Positions 59,501 to 64,000 of a DNA stretch of 64,000 nt are shown piece by piece. Origin of the DNA: Desulfosarcina ovata subsp. ovata (GTDB lineage Bacteria > Desulfobacterota > Desulfobacteria > Desulfobacterales > Desulfosarcinaceae); the NCBI RefSeq assembly GCF_009689005.1, contig NZ_AP021879.1, positions 7,317,501-7,381,500 of the forward strand, given 5' to 3'. Position 1 is the stretch's first letter. Each line of letters opens with the position of its first letter. A model generated the notes under the pieces. That model did not search any database, was not told where the DNA came from, and saw only the letters and a program-made list of their open reading frames with translations. Both the position numbers and the translations under genes were made by a program.

Positions 59501-60802
59501 GTTCAGCGGGGCCAGTTCGGTGGATCCGGAGTTGTTTTTCTGGTCGAAGACGCTGATCCCCCAGTTGATCTTGCCGCGGGTGGATTCGATGACCTCGATG
59601 ATGGCCTCCTGGGACACCTCGAGACGGGAGGACATCTCGTAATCGGTTGACGACTCATACTGGTAAGTGTCCACTTGCCAGCCCTTGGCAACGGTATCCG
59701 CGTAGCCATCCGTTTTGAAGCGAAGGGTGATCTGCTTGCCGCTGACCCAGCCGGTCCAGAAGTCGCTTTGGGATACGGGGCCGGTATAGGTCGTCTGGAC
59801 GGTGCTGTTGCCGTCCCTGATCTCCAGTTCGTCGCCCGAGGCGAGAATCAGTTCGGAAAAATGGAGTTTCATCTGTCCGGACTGACCGTTGTAGATCACG
59901 TAATTGGCGGTGCCATCGGTCGCCGAATCGAAATTGGCGGGATAGTCGTTGGGGTAGTTGGGGGAGGCCAGGGAATAGGAGACCATGGGCGTGTAGTTTT
60001 CCTTTGGCAAGGTGCAGTATTCCCAGGCCCGCTCCCATGCGTTTTTTACATACACCTCCAGGTTGTACACCATCTGCATGTTCATCCAGTTGCCGGTGAT
60101 GAAAAAGTAGTCTACGATTTTTCCGTCATAGGTGGTCGCTGAATCGGGATCTTTGGTCAATGTTCCGCTGGAGGTTTTGAAGTAGCCGCTGAAGTAGTAG
60201 CCGGGTGCACGGACGAGACCGGCGAAACCGTTATCCACCTGGGAGCCGTCGTAGTTGTCCTGCCAGTCGTGCAATTGGAGGGAACGGTTGTTTGGCAGGG
60301 GATCGCCATCGAAGAGCACCGTGCCGTCCGCATCCACGGTGACCCGCCCTCCGGACAGAGACCCGTCGGTGTTGATGGTCGTGCCGGTGTCGACCATATT
60401 GTTAAGCCACCAGACATAATTCGGGTTTGCCGGGTCGCCAGTCATGCCCGAGGATTTGACATAGCCGATGTTCCCGCTGACAAGATAAATTCGATCCCGG
60501 ACCATGGCCCGGCTGGTTGGGTAGAAATAGGCTCCTGTGTTGGTACCGCCGGCAACGGCATCTTTCGAAGTGGTCCAATCCCCTGAGTTTTCGCAAATAT
60601 AACGGTAAAACGCGTGGTAATCGACATCGTTTTCGTAGACTCCGAAGCCCATACTGCCGGAATTGTCCAGCAGGATCATGACATTGTGCTGGACTTTGGG
60701 TTTGTAGATGTCGGTATCCTCCGCCAGGGCAGAGCCGACCGTCAGGAAGATAAAAAGCAGCAGGATTATCGGAATTGTGGCAAATCTGAATTTTTTATAC
60801 AT
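56597..60802 (-). CDS. pilY1: PilY1-like type IV pilus biogenesis/adhesin protein with CUB-like domain
   Basis: A 1401-residue secreted protein starting at the ATG at 60802 (ACAGGAG site); a longer frame to 60943 overlaps pilX. Signal peptide about 8-27. A von Willebrand A domain opens at NVMILLDNSGSMG (MIDAS DxSxS, about 46-50) and continues after residue 383. Between, at about 277-382, a CUB-like unit is inserted (SPNYPNDYPANF ... YVIYNGQSGQMKLHFSEL ... GDELEIRDG ... ITLRFKTDG). The C-terminal half is the PilY1 beta-propeller (VFNDDTGEEIYAFVPTEVL, VDGSVNLI, TDLYGQVWKVS with a calcium-loop-like DTDDS before it). PilY1 sits at the pilus tip and controls extension and adhesion. Members usually have no CUB domain. 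Confidence 0.9.
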   Translation of the reverse strand: MYKKFRFATIPIILLLFIFLTVGSALAEDTDIYKPKVQHNVMILLDNSGSMGFGVYENDVDYHAFYRYICENSGDWTTSKDAVAGGTNTGAYFYPTSRAMVRDRIYLVSGNIGYVKSSGMTGDPANPNYVWWLNNMVDTGTTINTDGSLSGGRVTVDADGTVLFDGDPLPNNRSLQLHDWQDNYDGSQVDNGFAGLVRAPGYYFSGYFKTSSGTLTKDPDSATTYDGKIVDYFFITGNWMNMQMVYNLEVYVKNAWERAWEYCTLPKENYTPMVSYSLASPNYPNDYPANFDSATDGTANYVIYNGQSGQMKLHFSELILASGDELEIRDGNSTVQTTYTGPVSQSDFWTGWVSGKQITLRFKTDGYADTVAKGWQVDTYQYESSTDYEMSSRLEVSQEAIIEVIESTRGKINWGISVFDQKNNSGSTELAPLNASFNDDTDKQNLINHLESAVADWGTPLGESLQDIFTYFSGKVNQVHRDCNKNFVISLTDGFPSNDTEWGRISGVDFTAAANHDGVQYTADPFQYSSPGNNYYDDVAYYMFSHSYVDQSDVAIEDRRDSADNITVHNIGFCVDQPMLQHTADIQVDQYNQAIGMYLTAYNKAQVINAFHSIGLAIAEYTSYTAPVVSVDETNRVQSGDRIYMALFKPKEDEAWSGNLKKYGLKYGFKSGCDREEEWYVADGSVDSSTGAWIGQEATDCDGYMLANTSSFWSTVDDGGDVEKGGAGEVLKTNIPSPSGAILSGTPSFRNIHTIVGGLDVQISTDTITNADLGVSTDAERYEIINYLYGYTYAANANGSPVYKRGWPLGSIVHSTPKLIDYFDTSYSVTHRYIAVGANDGMLHVFNDDTGEEIYAFVPTEVLDRLQYYDPDLGNENFYTVDGSVNLIRNDKGTLTDKTDDQLLLVFGLRRGGQAYYALDVTSTDPANWTVAGSLNTSTTGMAELGQSWETPKFFKIKTGKTASGYTYKRLLIIPGGYDAGEDRSTNDDYYLTSDHVSAMGRGIFIVDIDTGALLDSSYFSGGAQFVYDETDTGLRSQMKYCFPADPTVILNTDDSLAAAYLTDLYGQVWKVSYDASTIPGKFNLNLIFRTNPMSDQDSAYENRNAFDGYTAGDPDPRGTISFIEDAKNGILNPRRTFYSPEVSYAGNCYTDVPVLYMGTGDRENPTFTGDKTNVGNGIYGFYDAQAYYTEDQKSTYDDLTQLFTEADLLNVTCGALEPDVINVTNSEKNSIYTFLEETAKGWYMLFDANGLSGCPSPDQDGYHTGEKAISPITLFNGVVYAPTYQPAEPAASGDECDYAGQARVYAVKYCDGNAAFDAYSGNNDTTTDAEGNTVEEARFTRRDRYLGVGTQIPSGLAVVIRHGIAEGFISVEGKIVTLDELDFPSGLIPYYWQDTRKFIY

Positions 60803-60836
60803 GGTACGCTCCTGTTTTTGGATAACAACGGAAAGA

Positions 60837-61439
60837 TCAACTCTTGGGACCGATCTTGCGGAACCCTTGGGCGATGGCCGCGGAATGTATCTCGATTCCC
60901 GTGGCGGTGGTTTCCTGCACCCGGGTACTGATGTCGTAGACAAAGGAAGAGAAGTCGGCGCCGAATCCTTTGGGCATCTGGCCCAGGCCGATGTAGTAGA
61001 CCCGGTAGGCGTACTCCCGGTCGGTCAGACTGCCCAGGTCGGCATTGCCGGTATTGACCGGCCACGCTGTATCCGTGTAGTTCGTTACCTGGGTTGCCGT
61101 CGGATTTGAAATTCGGGTACCGGCACTGATTTGGGTAACGATGATCGGCGTGGCGGTGTCCAGGATCGCATAATCATTGGTCGTGGTTTTATCCACATCA
61201 TAGGCCACTTCATGCCCCGCCGATTCGGAGTAGTAGAACAACTGCTTGCGCTCGATATCGTTTCTCGTGTATTTCAATTCCACGTTGGAATAGTCGATCG
61301 CGATGATACCGCCAAGGGTCAGGATCAGCAGCAGCAGCACGGCGAGGATGATGGCCGAGCCTTCCGGGTTGTCCACATGCCGGGTGACCCCTTGCACGGG
61401 TTCTTTTCTTTGCCGTTGGTGGGCGTTGCGAGAGATCAT
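60837..61439 (-). CDS. pilX: PilX-type pilus assembly protein
   Basis: A 200-residue minor-pilin-like protein with a GGAGG site; the start codon follows the pilV stop almost directly. The membrane segment (SAIILAVLLLLILTLGGIIAIDYS, about 28-51) follows a GS junction and leads into a helical KYTRNDIERKQLFYYSESAGHEVAYDV segment, the typical PilX_N pattern. It lacks the canonical prepilin GFTLIE site, as do many PilX/PulK-like proteins. It primes pilus assembly with PilV, PilW and PilY1. Confidence 0.85.
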   Translation of the reverse strand: MISRNAHQRQRKEPVQGVTRHVDNPEGSAIILAVLLLLILTLGGIIAIDYSNVELKYTRNDIERKQLFYYSESAGHEVAYDVDKTTTNDYAILDTATPIIVTQISAGTRISNPTATQVTNYTDTAWPVNTGNADLGSLTDREYAYRVYYIGLGQMPKGFGADFSSFVYDISTRVQETTATGIEIHSAAIAQGFRKIGPKS

Positions 61440-61441
61440 GA

Positions 61442-61906
61442 TCAGTCCTCCTGCTTGATAAAGTCGAACACCGCCCGTTTGGAACTGGCACCGACCGGAT
61501 CCCAGACAGTGATTACACGGATTTGTTTGAAGCCCCTGGGATTATCGGCGACGTTCCAGTACATGGTGGTGTTGCGGTCATCGGGAAAGGCAAGGCTGGA
61601 ATCGGCTGTTGCCACCGTATCGGCATCCAGCCCGCTTTCGCCGTTGCCGTTGGTATCCACGAGATCGGCATCGTCAAAGTTCATGGCGACAAATTGTTCG
61701 AATTGGCTGGCCGTCCAGGTGGTCGCGTCCATGGAGAAACGCCCGGTCGTGTTGCTGATCACCGCCCGGGTCTGCATGGCGGCCACGGCCAAAAAGCCGA
61801 TGGCAAAGATGGCCAGGGCCACGGCGACCTCGATAAGGGTAAACCCTTTTTGATTGTCAACGCGTTTCATACAATCGATGGGTTTTCGGATTTTTTTGTT
61901 CAGCAT
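61442..61906 (-). CDS. pilV: PilV-type minor pilin
   Basis: A 154-residue type IV minor prepilin. The prepilin peptidase site is QKGFTLIEVAVALAIFAIGFLAV, with Gly-Phe cleavage after a ~20-residue basic leader and glutamate at +5. The body is short, with an AAMQTRAVISNTTG segment typical of PilV and a late ITVWDP strand. A GGGAGA site precedes the ATG. It would form the tip complex with PilW, PilX and PilY1. Confidence 0.88.
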   Translation of the reverse strand: MLNKKIRKPIDCMKRVDNQKGFTLIEVAVALAIFAIGFLAVAAMQTRAVISNTTGRFSMDATTWTASQFEQFVAMNFDDADLVDTNGNGESGLDADTVATADSSLAFPDDRNTTMYWNVADNPRGFKQIRVITVWDPVGASSKRAVFDFIKQED

Positions 61907-61919
61907 GATGGTTGTCTCC

Positions 61920-62660
61920 CTAGTTAAGTCCGATGTTGCGGAATTTGACTTGGGCGGTGAGGTCGCGGATCACGCTGTCCCCCCATCCGGCGTTGTTCTG
62001 CAGGGCCAGAGCAATGATGGCCGAACGAATATCCCCAGGGTTGTCAACAACACCACTGGTCATTGATAGCGTGGCGCCGTCCCCGTCCAGGTAGCTGAAA
62101 CTGCTGTCTGCCGGATTGATGTTTTCCAGAACGGTTCTGGACGACTGGCTGGCTGTGCCCTCATCGGCGATTTTAAGGAGCCGGTTATTGGCCGTATCGA
62201 TCTGATAGGTAATGCGTTCCCCACTATCGTCGTCAATGGTGCCGGTGTAGTCGTTCATGGTGATGTTGTAGTCAATGTCTTGGGTAAAGCGAAGCTGCGT
62301 GGCCGTGGCCACCTCGATTCCCGCATCGGCCTCCCGTTTGGGATCGAAACCGGCGTTACGGATATCCAGCGTGATTCGCTCCATGGTCCGGCGCAGTTCC
62401 TGTTGGGTCTCGGAAACCGCTTTTTCGGCCATGTACGACTTGCTGAGCCGGGTGAACATATTGACAATCAGAACCGAAACAACCGCCGTGATGGCCAGTG
62501 CGACCAGGATTTCAAGTAGCGTGAAGCCATCTTCGCGACGGAACCGCATCCTACTTTTATTATTTAATTTTTCCGTTTTCATAGGCGCTTTGGGCTTGTG
62601 GGTTGATGAATGGGTGCCGGTTCCAGAAAATACAGTCTGTTGCTTTTTAACCTGGTTCAA
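61920..62660 (-). CDS. pilW: PilW-type minor pilin
   Basis: A type IV minor prepilin with EDGFTLLEILVALAITAVVSVLIV as cleavage site and membrane helix, followed by RLSKSYMAEKAVSETQQELRRTMERITLDIRNAGFDP, the PilW signature. The start is uncertain. The TTG at 62660 has an excellent GGGAGAG site but gives a ~45-residue leader; ATGs at 62582 or 62549 (MRFRREDG) give usual leader lengths but poor ribosome binding sites. First gene of the minor-pilin operon. Confidence 0.85.
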   Translation of the reverse strand: MNQVKKQQTVFSGTGTHSSTHKPKAPMKTEKLNNKSRMRFRREDGFTLLEILVALAITAVVSVLIVNMFTRLSKSYMAEKAVSETQQELRRTMERITLDIRNAGFDPKREADAGIEVATATQLRFTQDIDYNITMNDYTGTIDDDSGERITYQIDTANNRLLKIADEGTASQSSRTVLENINPADSSFSYLDGDGATLSMTSGVVDNPGDIRSAIIALALQNNAGWGDSVIRDLTAQVKFRNIGLN

Positions 62661-62729
62661 TTTTGCACTCTCCCAATGAATTCACCTTCTGTTTGCCGAA
62701 TATGATGTTGCAAGTAATGTTACAGGTAA

Positions 62730-62744
62730 TCAATATTCGTACCA
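62730..62744 (-). promoter_or_regulatory. Candidate sigma54 promoter of the pilus operon
   Basis: On the minus strand TGGTAC-GAATA-TTGA, two mismatches from TGGCAC-N5-TTGC with correct spacing, about 70 bp before the TTG start. Sigma54 control of pilin genes is known in other bacteria, but this site is weaker than the two in the signalling island. Confidence 0.35.
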
Positions 62745-63042
62745 GAAATGACCAATAGCGACCACATTAAGAGATAAAGATGATCAATGCGTCACTTTTA
62801 ATAGAGATTTTAATTCTTGTGGGATTTTTTGTTGACCGTAGAACTGAACTGGATTCAGTGGCGTCGCTATTCCGGTATTAAAAGTTATAATAGGAGCGTT
62901 AAATAATTTAATAGTGTGAGGGTAACATTCAATTCAGATGCGTTCAATATACCGGCTCACAAAATGATAGCAAGGGAAGATTGTCGGGATGGGAGGCAAC
63001 ACAAAACCGAATTGTTAAACGGACTGTTTTTTGTCCAACGCC
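62745..63042. other. Gene-free stretch between protease and pilus operon
   Basis: About 300 bp of AT-rich sequence before the pilus operon. No coding frame of interest and no clear terminator for the protease gene recognised. Confidence 0.35.
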
Positions 63043-64000
63043 TCACTCTGTTGCCGTCAGCCGCTTCAGGATCGTCGTCCGGTCGGCCTCGGGATTTTCG
63101 TTCAGGATGGCCGCCACCCGGCGGGCGGTGTAGGCGGTGGCGATGGAGGTGCCGGCGTAGCGTCCGGCCTCTCCATTGTAGCCCACCGGCAGGTCGGCCA
63201 TGCCCGGTGCGGAAACGGCTACGAAATCACCATGGTTAGACTGGTCCCAGGCGTTGCCGTCCGGCGTGAGGGCGCCAACCCCGATGACATTGTCATAGGC
63301 CGCCGGGTAGACCGGGTCACCCGTGGGGGCGTTCCCCGCGGCAGCCACCAGCACCAGCCCTTTGCTGCTGGCATAGCCCATGGCCGACTCAAGCAGGGTG
63401 CTGGTGTTTTCCGAGCCCCAGCTCAGGCTGAGCACGTGCGCACCGCTATCAACGGCATAATCGATGGCCCGCATCAAGGTGTAAGTGGAGGTAAACCCAT
63501 TGTCGTCAAAGGCGCGGATGGCCACCACCGGACTGCCGCTGTCGCTGTCGCTCTCCGACGAAACTCCCAGCGGAGTGACCGCCCCGGCGGCGATCAGCGA
63601 CATCTGGGTGCCGTGGCCCAGGGTATCGCCGACCTCGGCGCCCGGCGAGACCGCATCATAGGCGGCCCGGATGAACGGACTGTCGCCATAGTCGCTGCGC
63701 AGACCGCTGTCCATGACGGCAACGATGGTGTCGCCTGTCGAAGGAAAGCGTGACTGGGATGGGGCCGAGGCTGCCCCCGCAACGATGGTCGGGGCATCGC
63801 CTTTCAGGGGATAAGCATAGTCCGGTTCGGCATTCTGAACCCCCGGGGTGCCGGCAATGGCTGAGGCAATGGCCGCGACATCACTGCCGTGGGGCAGGCG
63901 AATGCGGACGACACCCAGTGGGACATAGGCATCCAAAAGGGTGGCGCCCAGTCGATCCAGCAGAGATGCCAGGGCCGCTTCGGTCATCTCGGGAGTCAGG
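63043..64000 (-). CDS. Subtilisin-like serine protease (partial, runs off the window)
   Basis: The C-terminal ~319 residues of an S8 peptidase. The frame is still open at the window edge, so the start lies beyond 64000. An inhibitor-like propeptide part is visible (LGATLLDAYVPLGVVRIRLP ... GVQNAEPDYAY). The catalytic Asp is in VAVMDSGL, His in GHGTQMSLIA, oxyanion Asn in VLVAAAGNAPTGD and Ser in YAGTSIATAYTARRVAAIL. The stop at 63043 gives a short end after the core, without sorting or repeat domains. Probably secreted; no partner gene visible. Confidence 0.88.
   Translation of the reverse strand, partial: LTPEMTEAALASLLDRLGATLLDAYVPLGVVRIRLPHGSDVAAIASAIAGTPGVQNAEPDYAYPLKGDAPTIVAGAASAPSQSRFPSTGDTIVAVMDSGLRSDYGDSPFIRAAYDAVSPGAEVGDTLGHGTQMSLIAAGAVTPLGVSSESDSDSGSPVVAIRAFDDNGFTSTYTLMRAIDYAVDSGAHVLSLSWGSENTSTLLESAMGYASSKGLVLVAAAGNAPTGDPVYPAAYDNVIGVGALTPDGNAWDQSNHGDFVAVSAPGMADLPVGYNGEAGRYAGTSIATAYTARRVAAILNENPEADRTTILKRLTATE

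Noticed and set aside
1..64000. tRNA, rRNA, riboswitch and CRISPR structures
   Set aside because: None recognised by eye; no regularly spaced repeats and no conserved RNA cores seen. A covariance-model scan could still find small RNAs.

Overview
The window looks like chromosomal DNA of a Desulfobacterota bacterium, probably a Desulfosarcina-like sulfate reducer. This is inferred from gene content: several sigma54-type regulators, a lexA/Y-family polymerase/dnaE2 cassette, remnants of a NiFe hydrogenase, class II (B12-dependent) ribonucleotide reductase, KtrAB, and SulP and SLC13 anion transporters. Coding regions are mostly GC-rich. Positions 1.9-5.0 kb are clearly AT-rich and carry two orphan lipoproteins and decayed fragments, so this part looks foreign or eroded. 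I recognised no rRNA, tRNA or CRISPR array.

Layout. 0-7 kb: accessory region with a terminator, a MITE-like inverted repeat, an alpha/beta hydrolase lipoprotein, the AT-rich island, an O-methyltransferase, and two adjacent genes (RelA/SpoT-type hydrolase and HU/IHF) that both appear to have lost their centres. 7-12.4 kb: SOS mutagenesis cassette lexA - truncated DUF72 - imuB-like polymerase - dnaE2. 12.4-15 kb: Nudix hydrolase, methyltransferase, and an ArsC-type phosphatase flanked by two copies of an ~80 bp repeat. 15-19 kb (minus): ktrB - ktrA - SbmA/BacA-type ABC exporter.

19-39 kb is a dense signalling island and the most interesting part. It encodes a Lon protease with a receiver (REC) domain inserted before the AAA+ module, two universal stress proteins, a 26-residue membrane peptide, an SLC13/TrkA-C anion transporter, an intact NtrC-type regulator with its kinase, a cytidylate-kinase-like protein, a degenerate NtrC-type regulator without GAFTGA, two single-domain receivers, a Cache kinase, a DHp-only kinase remnant, a SulP transporter with a coiled-coil insertion, a cytidylate-kinase-like protein fused to REC, another receiver and another stress protein. 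Two sigma54-type promoters, before the stress-protein/SLC13 operon and before the kinase-like gene, each have two TTGC-N5-GCAA palindromes at almost identical distances (about 82 and 170 bp upstream). This suggests one regulon controlled by one enhancer-binding protein.

39-49 kb: glycine-zipper lipoprotein, RND efflux pump plus Na+/Ca2+-type exchanger, class II ribonucleotide reductase and glycerol-3-phosphate dehydrogenase. 49-56 kb (minus): pentapeptide-repeat protein coupled to a cut-off 7TM sensor, DadA-like oxidoreductase, a frameshifted hydrogenase small-subunit remnant, acyl-ACP thioesterase, FHA-adenylate cyclase, DUF302 protein and RlmI. 56-62.7 kb (minus): type IV pilus minor-pilin operon pilW-pilV-pilX-pilY1 plus a small secreted protein; PilY1 carries what looks like a CUB domain. 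The window ends inside a subtilisin-like protease.
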